A DNA stretch of 12,609 bases from Leptospira abararensis (GCF_016918735.1 NZ_JAFFPR010000025.1:1-12609); one strand, 5' to 3'. Shown: positions 1 through 6,893, counted from the first letter of the stretch. Notes: generated from the letters alone by a model not told the origin. Numbers and translations are program-made.

Positions 1-38
1 TTGCCTCATAATTAATAGTATTCCAAATCAAAATAATG

Positions 39-1513
39 CTTCAAAAGTAAAAGTATTCGAAGTAACATTCTACCTCTTCTTTAAGTAAAGCAAACAAACA
101 CTCAAAGGGAGGTTCAAAATGGAGCTTACTTTGGACGAAAGACATGCAATCATTAAGATACTCTCGAGGAAGTACAGCCTTAGCTCGAAAAAACAAAAAT
201 CATATCTAGTCGATGAACTTGTTTATTTGTCTGGTTTTAATCGGACATATGCCACAAGAGTTCTCAGGCAATATGCAATCAACCCACAGAGACCGAAGTC
301 CGTAAAGCGATCTGGACGAACCACTATTTATGGTGAAGACGTTAAAAAGGCTCTCGAGAAGATTTGGGTCATCATGGATTACATTTGTGGGAAAAGACTG
401 GCACCTTTCCTTCCTGAGATCATCTCCAAATTGGAATCATTTAAAGAGATTGAATTTCCACTTTCCGTGAAAGAGAAACTCATGAGAATCAGCGCCTCAA
501 GTATTGATCGGCTCTTGAAGGATGCAAAACGAAAACTCGGCAGGAAAGGATCCTCAACAACAAGGCATGGAAAATACTATCTAATCGATCAGATACCAAT
601 TAAAACATTCGCAGAATGGGATCATACGGTTCCAGGCTTTGTTCAGGTGGATTTGGTTGCTCATAATGGTGGTAATACCTATGGAGGGTTTTTATCGACT
701 TTAAATGCAACAGATGTTTCTACTGGATGGACAACATGCACTCTCGTTAGAGATAAAACACAATTTCAAATGCTAAAAGCGTTTATTAAAATGAAATCCT
801 CGTTTCCTTTCCCATTGAAAGGATTCCATTCGGATAATGGCGCTGAGTTCATAAATGAAACGATTGTTGCGTTTAAAGAAAAGTATCAACTTGAATTCAC
901 AAGAGGAAGAGCTTACAAGAAAAATGACAATCCACACATTGAACAAAAGAATTACACAATTGTAAGAAGGAACACAGGTTACTTGCGATATGACAAACCC
1001 GAACATGCTGAAATTCTAAGGGAACTTTATCATAATCTCAATTTGTATGTGAATTACTTCCAACCCATTATGATTTTGTTGGAAAAACATAGAAAAGGGG
1101 CAAAGGCAATCAGGAAATATGATTATCCGAAAACTCCTTATCAAAGATTGATAGAATCAAAAGATATAGATAAGAAAACCAAACAAAAAGAAAAAGCTAT
1201 CTATGGGACTTTAAATCCTGCAGATCTCAAAAGAAAAATCAATGAGTGTCAAAATCGATTGATTCACTTGGCTGCCCCACTCCGTGCTCCCAATGAAATT
1301 GTAAAAGTCCGTAGAAAGAAAATGATTACTCACACAATGAGTCCAAAAGAAAGAAATCATAATCTTAAAAATCCAAATCCATTTCTCGAAAAACAAAAAT
1401 TCGAAGAATTAAGAAGAGCTGCAAAATTAATTTGGGAGCAACGAAAATAAACTTGATACAAAACTCAAATGATAGGATAATCTTCGTTAACTTTGAATAC
1501 CAAGGTTTTGAAG
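39..1513 (+). mobile_element. Insertion sequence with DDE integrase-core transposase and imperfect terminal inverted repeats
   Basis: A single transposase gene fills the element. The proposed left end (39-66) begins CTTCAAAA, then GTATTC, then GAAGTAAC. Read on the minus strand, 1513-1486 begins CTTCAAAA, then GTATTC, then AAAGTTAAC. The two 28-base segments therefore match in their outer 8 bases, in an internal hexamer and in most of the inner part, with two compensating one-base shifts. This gives an element of about 1.47 kb. I could not identify a target-site duplication next to these repeats, so the exact ends are tentative. The transposase coding call is much firmer than the boundary call. 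Confidence 0.45.
119..1450 (+). CDS. DDE-type integrase-core (rve) transposase
   Basis: This 443-residue protein is expected to cut and join the ends of its insertion sequence. The N-terminal third (about 1-140) is basic and helical, with helix-turn-helix-like stretches suited to DNA-end binding. The catalytic RNase H-like core lies at about 165-285. The acidic triad can be placed at D178 (in VQVDLV), D239 (in HSDNGAEF) and E275 (in NPHIEQKN). Thirty-five residues separate D239 from E275, the classic D-35-E spacing. The C-terminal 150 residues are strongly basic. The start is well supported by an AGGGAGGT ribosome-binding site at 106-113, five bases before the ATG. No frameshift or missing catalytic residue is visible, so the enzyme may be active. 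I do not recognise the exact IS family. The protein is unrelated in its N-terminus to the transposase at 5835-6893. Confidence 0.88.
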   Translation: MELTLDERHAIIKILSRKYSLSSKKQKSYLVDELVYLSGFNRTYATRVLRQYAINPQRPKSVKRSGRTTIYGEDVKKALEKIWVIMDYICGKRLAPFLPEIISKLESFKEIEFPLSVKEKLMRISASSIDRLLKDAKRKLGRKGSSTTRHGKYYLIDQIPIKTFAEWDHTVPGFVQVDLVAHNGGNTYGGFLSTLNATDVSTGWTTCTLVRDKTQFQMLKAFIKMKSSFPFPLKGFHSDNGAEFINETIVAFKEKYQLEFTRGRAYKKNDNPHIEQKNYTIVRRNTGYLRYDKPEHAEILRELYHNLNLYVNYFQPIMILLEKHRKGAKAIRKYDYPKTPYQRLIESKDIDKKTKQKEKAIYGTLNPADLKRKINECQNRLIHLAAPLRAPNEIVKVRRKKMITHTMSPKERNHNLKNPNPFLEKQKFEELRRAAKLIWEQRK

Positions 1514-1580
1514 AAACAATCTTATGTTTGAATGCTATTTTTTTGGATCAAGTCGAGTAACTCGCTGCATCATCTTAAAA

Positions 1581-2258
1581 TCAATACGTGACTATATTTG
1601 CTTTGTTTCTTGAGTCGATCGACTTATTCACTAATATGTTATTTGATCTATTTAGTAAGGTTGCATTTTCACCTTGTCCACCGGCACAATCAGCTGGTAA
1701 AAAATTAAGTTGGGAAATGTAGGGAATATAAACTGGAGGTTGGAAATCTATTTGATTTTTGTATTCTCTTGCTTCTGCAACTACTGTAAACCCATCCGAA
1801 TTTTCAGTAGTTAGAACCTGGAAGCAGATGCAAACTCTTTGTCCTTCCCTTAAGTCAACTTCCAAAATTGCGTTTTCCTTCGAATTGTAAGTATCGATAA
1901 CTCTGTTTTTTGCATAGTTATGAACTCTTACTGCAAAGTATGTCAAACGGAATGTGTGTTTTCCTGGAGCCATATAGAATTGAGACCTTCCATCTACTTT
2001 TCCAATGCCTATGATCCCTAAAGAATGTCCGTAGTCCTGGAGATTTTCTTGAAAATCCTTCCCATCAATACTTAAAATTAGAAAGTTCGAAATCCTCAAT
2101 TCAGCTAATTTCGATTTGTTGGTAGGTTCCGGATCTGAAGGGTGATTTGGATAAACGTAATATTTGGAGCAATGAACAATAAATAATAAGGTTAATAAAA
2201 CAGCAAATAGGCGGGTATACAGATGGTGTGATTTATTGGATTTGGCTGAACTGAGCAT
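1581..2258 (-). CDS. Putative lipoprotein of unknown function
   Basis: This 225-residue protein starts with a basic stretch (residues 1-16), then a hydrophobic segment (17-28, FAVLLTLLFIV) and Cys30. It therefore looks like a secreted lipoprotein with a loose spirochaetal lipobox. The His at -1 is unusual, so lipidation is not certain. The mature part carries a compact region (about 60-165) with alternating strands, including IDGKDF and MAPGKHTFRL, that recalls small beta-sandwich domains with a 'PGKH' turn. I do not recognise a named family. The last 25 residues are polar and rich in Asn and Ser. The gene is convergent with the upstream transposase and has no partner in an operon. No clear Shine-Dalgarno sequence precedes the ATG (upstream bases read TTCTTTTCAAA), so the start could lie slightly downstream. 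The gene end at 1581-1625 includes the perfect palindrome GTCGATCGAC (1614-1623). Confidence 0.6.
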   Translation of the reverse strand: MLSSAKSNKSHHLYTRLFAVLLTLLFIVHCSKYYVYPNHPSDPEPTNKSKLAELRISNFLILSIDGKDFQENLQDYGHSLGIIGIGKVDGRSQFYMAPGKHTFRLTYFAVRVHNYAKNRVIDTYNSKENAILEVDLREGQRVCICFQVLTTENSDGFTVVAEAREYKNQIDFQPPVYIPYISQLNFLPADCAGGQGENATLLNRSNNILVNKSIDSRNKANIVTY

Positions 2259-2425
2259 TTTGAAAAGAATGTCGGACTTATATTACTTAGTCAACTAGAT
2301 CTTATGTTGGGTATTCGATAGTTATATATGAAATGCTTTGCACTTCTTGAGGAAAAGTATTCACCCCTAAAACAAGATATACCCGCTAAGCTCATATGTC
2401 CCATCTGGACATCCCTCTGGTTATT

Positions 2426-2591
2426 TCACTTTTACGACCTCTTCTCCTGATTAAGCAAAGAATTGATTGATGATTGTTTGGGCGCCTCGAATCCGTTAGA
2501 CGATTAGAGTTCCATTGAATAACGACCGCGCTATTCGCTCCAATCTTTCCTTTGGAAAGGATTTCCGCTACTATCGCTGGCGCAGGGAGTT
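2426..2591 (+). repeat. Block A, copy 1 (5'-truncated), leading the first TA pair
   Basis: This matches 3384-3543 almost base for base from ACGACCTCTT to GGGAGTT, apart from a few substitutions and small gaps. It includes GCGCCTCGAATCCGTTAGAC and the REP-like hairpin core (2523-2586). It lacks the first 83 or so bases of the other copies, which carry the terminal hairpins. The closing stem of the core is damaged here (GCGCAG in place of GCGCGG). Upstream, 2259-2425 shows no gene. The 2592-2694 stretch between block and TA pair contains GAATCAAGAATTTAT, shared nearly exactly with the leader of the second TA pair. A TTGACG hexamer at 2661 could belong to a promoter, but no well-spaced -10 box is evident. 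Confidence 0.85.
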
Positions 2592-2694
2592 TTTGGTAAA
2601 CCCCTACCTATATTCCTCGCCAATTTTTGATTTTAAAGGGCTTTCAAGGATTGAAATGGCTTGACGAATCAAGAATTTATAAAAGAATTTAGGA

Positions 2695-2916
2695 GTGCTA
2701 GATTATAGAAAATATATTTCATTTGATAAGGAAGTTCGAGGTGGCAAACCTTGTATCCGTGGAATGAGAATTACCGTCTATGACATTCTTGAATATCTCG
2801 CTTCTGGAATGGAGTATGATGAAATTTTGAGAGAGTTTCCATACCTTACTAGAGAAGATATTTTAGCGAGTTTAGCTTTTGCTGCTGATCAAAACAAATC
2901 AATTCTTGTTGCATAA
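2695..2916 (+). CDS. DUF433-family antitoxin
   Basis: This 73-residue protein matches the DUF433 family in length and motifs. It opens with a tyrosine-rich strand, then RGGKPCIRGMRITVYDILEYLASG (about 15-38), then the second helical part with EFPYLTREDILASLAFAA. In known loci these small winged-helix-like proteins pair with DUF5615 PIN-like proteins and are taken as the antitoxin and autoregulator. Here the stop codon TAA shares its last base with the ATG of the next gene (TAATG), so translation is probably coupled. The start is GTG. An AGGA lies directly against it, so the ribosome-binding arrangement is poor. There is no alternative in-frame ATG before an upstream TAA at 2680, so GTG 2695 is the only reasonable choice. 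The function is inferred from the family and the pairing. Confidence 0.85.
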   Translation: MLDYRKYISFDKEVRGGKPCIRGMRITVYDILEYLASGMEYDEILREFPYLTREDILASLAFAADQNKSILVA

Positions 2917-3242
2917 TGCTTTTGTATGATGCAAACCTATCACCAAATTTAGTTGAGCATTTATCCGATATTTTTCCAAATTCGGAACATGTTTTTTCAC
3001 TTGGTATTGAGTCCTCGGATGAACTCATCTGGGAAAAAGCATCGGAAAAAAATCTAATTATCGTCACTAAGGATAATGATTTTAATAAGATTTTGGAAAA
3101 AAAGGGTTTTCCACCCAAGATAATTCAAATCAAACGCGGAAATTGTAATACATCTTCCATTGTTAATTTGCTGAAAGAAAATAGCGAGACGATCATCACA
3201 TTTTCAAAAAACCCAGAAGCAGGGATTCTATTTCTAGTTTAA
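2916..3242 (+). CDS. DUF5615-family PIN-like toxin
   Basis: This 108-residue protein has the layout of DUF5615 (Mut7-C/PIN-like) proteins. It shows an N-terminal strand with D5 (LLYDANLS), an SSDELIWEKA helix with D35, and the TKDNDF motif with D53 and D55. Together these acidic residues would form the metal site of an RNase. The family is generally viewed as the toxin of a type II toxin-antitoxin pair with DUF433. The ribonuclease activity is inferred from the fold and has not been shown for this protein. It overlaps the antitoxin stop by one base. The C-terminus (KNPEAGILFLV) is intact. A long imperfect hairpin spans the 3' end and stop codon. Compared with the pair at 5197-5786 it is clearly diverged in sequence, so the two pairs are not a recent duplication. 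Confidence 0.85.
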   Translation: MLLYDANLSPNLVEHLSDIFPNSEHVFSLGIESSDELIWEKASEKNLIIVTKDNDFNKILEKKGFPPKIIQIKRGNCNTSSIVNLLKENSETIITFSKNPEAGILFLV

Positions 3243-3263
3243 CAGAATCGAATCTTGCTTCTG
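3214..3263 (+). other. Two-part inverted repeat across the end of the first toxin gene
   Basis: CAGAAGCA (3214-3221) pairs with TGCTTCTG (3256-3263), and inside it GATTCT (3224-3229) pairs with AGAATC (3244-3249). That gives 14 base pairs with a short interior loop. The stop codon (3240-3242) sits in the apical loop. No U-tract follows, so it is not a textbook intrinsic terminator. It may mark a transcript 3' end or protect it from decay. Confidence 0.45.
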
Positions 3264-3300
3264 CACCTAACAAACCAATTTATTCTTAGACAAAGAAATA

Positions 3301-3543
3301 AACGAGTTCAGAAGTCCTCACTCCTGCCAGCGGAACATCCTGTTCCGACTGGCGAGCTTAGGCCATCCATGGCCACGCCACCGTGACGACCTCTTCCCTT
3401 AGTTAAGAAAAGAATTGATTGATGATTGTTTGTGCGCCTCGAATCCGTTAGACGATTAGAGTTCCATTGAATAACGACCGCGCTATTCGCTCCAATCTTT
3501 CCTTTGGAAAGGATTTCCGCTACTATCGCTGGCGCGGGGAGTT
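3301..3543 (+). repeat. Block A, copy 2 (full length)
   Basis: This copy is about 90% identical to 4881-5121. In order it has: a hairpin of GCCAG plus CGGAACA (3326-3337), triloop TCC, then TGTTCCG, a bulged A and CTGGC (to 3353); a second hairpin GGCCAT/ATGGCC (3361-3374); a spacer with GAATTGATTGATGATTG; the segment GCGCCTCGAATCCGTTAGAC; and a REP-like core (3475-3539) closed by CCGCGC/GCGCGG around TTTCC-TTT-GGAAA. It contains no open reading frame worth calling. Confidence 0.88.
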
Positions 3544-3584
3544 GGGTTTTATAAAATTAGTTTGTTAGAAAAAAAATAAAAGAG

Positions 3585-3638
3585 GGTTTGAAGAGTGATA
3601 ACCAACTCTTCAATGCTTGAAGAGTTGGATCGCAAACC
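3585..3638 (+). other. Nested cruciform with competing hairpins
   Basis: GGTTTG (3585-3590) pairs with CAAACC (3633-3638) around a perfect 12-base-pair hairpin: CCAACTCTTCAA (3602-3613), loop TGC, TTGAAGAGTTGG (3617-3628). A third arm, TTGAAGAGT (3588-3596), can compete for the same ACTCTTCAA (3605-3613). Two mutually exclusive folds are therefore possible. No U-run follows. It lies in the gene-free middle of the gutted unit, in a stretch (3544-3789) where I see nothing else apart from AT-rich DNA. Confidence 0.6.
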
Positions 3639-3789
3639 GGTCTTGTCAAGAAAAAGGAAAGATCCTAAAAAAATTTATCTCACTACTAATTCCTATATCA
3701 AGATTTTGCAATTAACTCTAGGGACATAATGACTCTATCTTCATTCTTTACTTTTATTCATATTTATTGCAATTAAACGCCATCTAACA

Positions 3790-3902
3790 ACCCCGTCCCC
3801 TCACCGATCCTTCACAAACCAAGAGATGGAAGCTGCGATGTGCATTCCACTCCTGTGTTAGGTGGACTCTACCACACCTACTCCTGGAAGAAGAGCGCTT
3901 AA
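3790..3902 (+). pseudogene. 3' remnant of the integrase-core transposase
   Basis: The frame reads [19 protein letters not shown] and then [16 protein letters not shown] before TAA. This is the C-terminus of the transposase at 5835-6893 with only three amino-acid changes in about 35 codons. Similarity stops abruptly at about 3790, so the remaining 300-odd codons have been deleted. With no catalytic core it cannot encode an active enzyme. The end of the reading frame and the sequence after it remain well conserved, suggesting a fairly recent deletion or selection on the right end as DNA. Confidence 0.9.
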
Positions 3903-4148
3903 GAGATAGACTCTCTTTTACGCTTTACTTGCTTTGGTTAGCAACCTTCCCATGAGAATCTCTTCTATAGATGAGAAGGATTCCTTATATCTTCGTGATT
4001 GATGAATCAATGATTTTTAGAGTAAATCCTTTGTTTTGAATAAGAAATCAACGGTTTCCTTTTGTCTTTTGTCTCCAAAATCGATCTAGTTTGCATCCAG
4101 CGTCTAACTTAACGAACATTTTGTTCACTATTATAGTTTTGGCGAGAC
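3790..4148 (+). repeat. Block B, copy 1: transposase 3' end plus right end
   Basis: This is homologous to 6783-7142. After the transposase stop it shows shared hairpin-prone sequence, including a degenerate AAGAGA/TCTCTT stem at the stop, the self-complementary ATTGAT-GA-ATCAAT with a following T-run, and a conserved right edge. That edge reads CGTCTAACTTAACGAAC, then a GAACA-TTT-TGTTC hairpin, then CACTATTATAGTTTTGGCGAG. Similarity ends at ACTCA, next to the stop of the fragment at 4149. There is no gene beyond the remnant in this stretch. Confidence 0.85.
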
Positions 4149-4901
4149 TCAATCATCTTTTATTTCACCAAATGCATTTTCGAAGAAACCTTCCCTTGAT
4201 TTGTTTTTAATATTATTTTTTTCTTGCTGTTTTTTGTATAAATCTGCGATTTCAGAAGGACTTTTATCAGCCCACTCTGGGTGTAGTTTCTTTTGTTCAT
4301 CCGCAAATTTAGCTAAGAATTCAGCTTCTTTTTCTGCAGCAGCTTCTTTGTTCGCTTTTACTTCTTCATCAATTTCATCTTGGATGTATTTCTTGCGAAG
4401 ATCCACACCGAAGTTGGTATTTCCAGAAAATCCAGTGTTCTGGTTGTAACTAAGTGCGTTGACTCCGTCAAAACCAAGACTTGCAGAGAATCCTTCTTTC
4501 TGGTTAAAAGATAGTCCCATATCCATTTGAGAGAAGGATTGGAATTGTGGTTTAGGAGGAGGTTCTTGTCCTGGAGTTGTCGCTTGAGCCACCTTCTCTA
4601 TAGAAGCATCAACACTCGCACCAAACCCTTGTTTCTGGCTAAAGGATACACCTCCGGTCATAGTAGTAGCATACGTATCTGTTTTCGCAACTTCTCTCTG
4701 TGCGTTGAGGCTAGCTCCTACCCCAGCATCCTTACTGTAGTTAAGTCCACCGGTTACCTTGGTTCCTCCACCCGTTGTCTTGCTATAACTAATACCACCA
4801 CCAAAACCTCCGCTTTGGCTATAGTTTAAGTTCATGCCAAGGCCTTTGAGCATGTCCGTTTTTCCACCAAACTCATAACCAACGAGTTCAGAAGTCCTCA
4901 C
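4149..4901 (-). pseudogene. Truncated fragment of a second giant repeat-toxin protein
   Basis: This 250-codon open frame encodes glycine/aromatic repeats of the same kind as the large protein at 7473-12609, for example YSQSGGFGGGISYS, FSQKQGFGASVD and FNQKEGFSASLG (about 27-165). A charged helical stretch follows (about 170-240). It ends in ENAFGEIKDD. That matches SKAWGEVEDIG in the large protein, which lies shortly before its Hint domain. The fragment therefore stops just where the Hint and toxin should begin, and block B starts at its stop codon. Its first seven or so codons (GTG start, RTSELV) lie inside block A. The frame stays open upstream (LAGVRTSELVG) to a TAA at about 4938-4940. It has no visible signal peptide or N-terminal body, so it is best read as a displaced or decayed C-terminal module. 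An AGGAG abutting the GTG makes residual translation possible. Confidence 0.75.
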
Positions 4902-5121
4902 TCCTGCCAGCGTCCCGTCCGGGTCCGACTGGCGAGCTTAGGCCATCCCTGGCCACGCCTCCGTGACGACCTCTTCACTTGGTTAAGAAAAGAATTGATT
5001 GATGTTTGTTTGGGCGCCTCGAATCCGTTAGTTGATAAATGTTTTTATCTAGAAACGACCGCGCTATTCGCTCCAATCTTTCCTTTGGAAAGGATTTCCG
5101 CTACTATCGCTGGCGCGGGGG
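4881..5121 (+). repeat. Block A, copy 3 (full length)
   Basis: This copy shares the hairpin series of 3301-3543. In the first hairpin the outer seven pairs (GCCAG plus CG) are identical and the triloop TCC is kept. The inner arm has changed to TCCCG/GGGTC, which can still fold in a shifted CCC/GGG register. The second hairpin is GGCCA/TGGCC (4941-4954). After GCGCCTCGAATCCGTTAG the sequence departs from the other copies for about 20 bases, then rejoins at the REP-like core (5056-5119). Between this block and the TA pair (5122-5196) there is AT-rich leader containing GAATCAAGATTTAT, also found before the first TA pair. Confidence 0.88.
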
Positions 5122-5196
5122 TTTGGCGAAAATAAAAGAATGGTTTAGAATCAAGATTTATCTCGACAAAATTAGTTTTTTAATCATAGTTTGTTT

Positions 5197-5433
5197 ATGC
5201 ACTCTGATTTAATAAATCGAATTACTATCAATCCCGATATCTGTCACGGAAAACCTAGTATTAGAAACCAGAGGTATACGGTTGAACTGGTTTTAGATCT
5301 ATTATCTTCTGGGATGACTCAAGCTGAAATTATAAATGACTACCCAAATATCGAAAGGGAGGACATTCTTGCATGTTTAGAATTTGCATCTCAACTTATA
5401 AAAGTGAAGTCAATCTATAAAGTCTCTGCATGA
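5197..5433 (+). CDS. DUF433-family antitoxin
   Basis: This 78-residue protein has the family motif ITINPDICHGKPSIRNQRYT (about 9-28), then LLSSGMTQAEIINDYPNIEREDILACLEFA. It is the expected antitoxin and repressor partner of the DUF5615 protein that follows. I chose ATG 5197 over the in-frame TTG two codons upstream (5191) because ATG is the commoner start and the family's first conserved strand begins soon after. Neither has a convincing Shine-Dalgarno sequence. The end overlaps the toxin start by four bases (ATGA, 5430-5433), so translation is coupled. The conserved glycine-rich turn 'RGGKP' of typical members reads CHGKP here. Identity to the first antitoxin (2695-2916) is confined to family motifs. 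Confidence 0.84.
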   Translation: MHSDLINRITINPDICHGKPSIRNQRYTVELVLDLLSSGMTQAEIINDYPNIEREDILACLEFASQLIKVKSIYKVSA

Positions 5434-5786
5434 AGTTTTTCATAGATGCTCAACTACCAAGATCTTTAGTTGAACTTTTTAAAAACAAAAAAATTGAAGC
5501 TCTTCATGTTGAAGATCTTCCTAATGGAAATAAGACTAGCGATTCTGAAATTGTTAAGTACTGTGACTCAAATCAATATATTCTCGTCACAAAAGATTTT
5601 GATTTTTTAGATTCGTTTCTATTAAGAAAAAAACCAGCGAAATTACTAATTATCACTACCGGGAACATCAAAAATAGGGAACTACTTAACTTATTTGATC
5701 AATTTCTTACACTCATCATTGAAGAGTTTAATCATGAAAATTGGATCGAAATCTCAAATGAAGGTTTGATCATACACTCAGATTAG
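5430..5786 (+). CDS. DUF5615-family PIN-like toxin
   Basis: This 118-residue protein has the acidic residues expected of the fold: D6 in FFIDAQLP, D38 in TSDSEIVKYC, and D56 and D58 in TKDFDF. It is the likely RNase toxin of a type II pair with the overlapping DUF433 gene. It is ten residues longer than the first toxin, with a C-terminal extension. It sits 48 bases upstream of the transposase in the same orientation, so transposase transcripts could originate from the TA promoter. That placement would make the pair a passenger that stabilises the element. The role is inferred from the family and the position. Confidence 0.84.
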   Translation: MKFFIDAQLPRSLVELFKNKKIEALHVEDLPNGNKTSDSEIVKYCDSNQYILVTKDFDFLDSFLLRKKPAKLLIITTGNIKNRELLNLFDQFLTLIIEEFNHENWIEISNEGLIIHSD

Positions 5787-5815
5787 TAACTAAAATACTT
5801 CACATCCACCGCCAA

Positions 5816-5838
5816 CCATCCGATTTCCAAAAGGATGG
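5816..5838 (+). promoter_or_regulatory. Hairpin masking the transposase start codon
   Basis: CCATCC (5816-5821) is complementary to GGATGG (5833-5838), which contains the transposase ATG (5835-5837) and the only purine-rich bases before it. Folding of the mRNA would hide the start. Several IS elements use such structures to keep external transcripts from being translated. The stem is only six pairs, so the effect is uncertain. Confidence 0.4.
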
Positions 5839-6893
5839 CCACTCTTCTTCTCTGTATCTCCTTCCTCTTCAACACCTATTCCTTGCTAATTTCTAAGTCT
5901 CTTCTTTTAGAAAATACCTTCCTTAAATCCCAACTCACTGCTTACAAAAGAAAAGAAAAAGTCTTCCACACGAAACCAAAGGAAAGAATTCTGCTGGTTC
6001 TGATTTCCTATCTTTTACCCAACTGGGAATCTTCACTCATTCTAGTATCACCAAACACCTTACTCAAATGGAGAAAAAAGAAATTCCAACTCTTCTGGAA
6101 ACTTCTCTCGCAAAGGAAAAAATCTGGTAGACCCAACATCCCTTGGGATCTCATCAAACTCATCAGGAGACTCGCCAAAGAAAACAGAATTTGGGGAGCC
6201 ACCAAACTCCACGGTATTCTTATCAAACTAGGATTAATAGTATCGGAAAGAACCGTTTCTCGTTATATTCCCAAACGACCAATCGATCCTAGAAAAAGAC
6301 TTTCTTGGAATCAGTTCTACAACCTTCACTCCGATTCTCTCATTGTATCTGATTTGTTTAGCGTCATCTCATATAATTTCAAAGAAATTTACAAAGTGAT
6401 TTTCTTTATGGACATACAGACAAGACAAATCCTTCACTTCGACATCCATAAAAAACCCACAACCAATTGGGTAAGGCGAGTCATCAAATTTGCTTTTAGA
6501 AAAAAAGGATTAGAGAATACATCGCATCTGATTACAGATAACGATGTTTTATTTGGAAAACGATTCACTCGGTATTTGGAAAGGCTTGGAATCAAACACA
6601 AAAAGACATCGGTTCGTTCTCCTTGGCAAAATGGATATGCAGAACGGTTTGTCAAAACCTGCAGAAATGAATTTCTGGATTACTTTATCCCCATAAACGA
6701 ATACCACTTGCAAGTGAAGTTAGAAGAGTTCATTCACTTCTACAACAACAACCGAACTCATCTTGCACTAGGCAAAGAAACTCCAGTCCCCTCACCGATC
6801 CTTCACAAACGAAGAGATGGAAACTGCCATGTGCATTCCACTCCTGTGTTAGGTGGACTCTACCACACCTATTCCTGGAAGAAGAGCGCTTAA
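5835..6893 (+). CDS. Integrase-core transposase of the candidate mobile unit
   Basis: This 352-residue protein is full length for a widespread family of stand-alone integrase-core transposases. The hydrophobic N-terminal helix with [20 protein letters not shown] (about 20-39) matches the family's usual 'LxxENxxLRxQL' opening. Next comes a helix-turn-helix part with KSGRP and [14 protein letters not shown] (about 96-133). The catalytic core has D173 (IVSDLFSV), the ITDNDVLFG motif (D235/D237) and E270 in [12 protein letters not shown]. The C-terminus [16 protein letters not shown] is the family's typical ending, so nothing is missing. No Shine-Dalgarno sequence precedes the ATG beyond AAAAGG touching it, and a small hairpin covers the start, so expression is probably low. 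No other in-frame start exists before TAA 5787. A deleted copy of the 3' end is at 3790-3902. Confidence 0.88.
   Translation: MATLLLCISFLFNTYSLLISKSLLLENTFLKSQLTAYKRKEKVFHTKPKERILLVLISYLLPNWESSLILVSPNTLLKWRKKKFQLFWKLLSQRKKSGRPNIPWDLIKLIRRLAKENRIWGATKLHGILIKLGLIVSERTVSRYIPKRPIDPRKRLSWNQFYNLHSDSLIVSDLFSVISYNFKEIYKVIFFMDIQTRQILHFDIHKKPTTNWVRRVIKFAFRKKGLENTSHLITDNDVLFGKRFTRYLERLGIKHKKTSVRSPWQNGYAERFVKTCRNEFLDYFIPINEYHLQVKLEEFIHFYNNNRTHLALGKETPVPSPILHKRRDGNCHVHSTPVLGGLYHTYSWKKSA

Larger units (their letters stand above)
3301..4148 (+). mobile_element. Gutted copy of the A-TA-transposase-B unit
   Basis: This stretch has the same left block (A, 3301-3543) and the same right block (B, 3790-4148) as the complete unit at 4881-7142, in the same order and orientation. 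The TA genes and nearly all of the transposase are gone, replaced by about 245 bases with no gene (3544-3789). Only the last 35 or so transposase codons remain. The right edge sits exactly at the stop codon of the truncated repeat-protein fragment (4149). A short match, AAAATTAGTTT, at 3554-3564 and again at about 5168-5178 suggests that part of the original TA leader survives. The existence of two units sharing both ends is the best evidence that A and B belong together. Confidence 0.6.

Noticed and set aside
2487..4112. Integron attC sites: GTTAGAC in block A and GTCTAAC in block B fit the core-site consensus, and TA genes are common integron cargo.
   Set aside because: No matching partner core (RYYYAAC or GTTRRRY) lies at a suitable distance in either orientation, copy 3 of block A lacks the full core, and no integron integrase is visible.
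4201..4829. Plus-strand open frames opposite the repeat-protein fragment and many others opposite the giant toxin gene.
   Set aside because: They are antisense shadows of repetitive coding sequence, with no family similarity, plausible start signals or independent context.
3301..5121. A CRISPR array suggested by repeated blocks.
   Set aside because: The three blocks are about 165-243 bases long, unevenly spaced and separated by genes. There are no short regular repeats and spacers and no Cas genes.
5191..5196. TTG at 5191 as the start of the second antitoxin.
   Set aside because: It adds only two residues ahead of an ATG and has no better ribosome-binding site.
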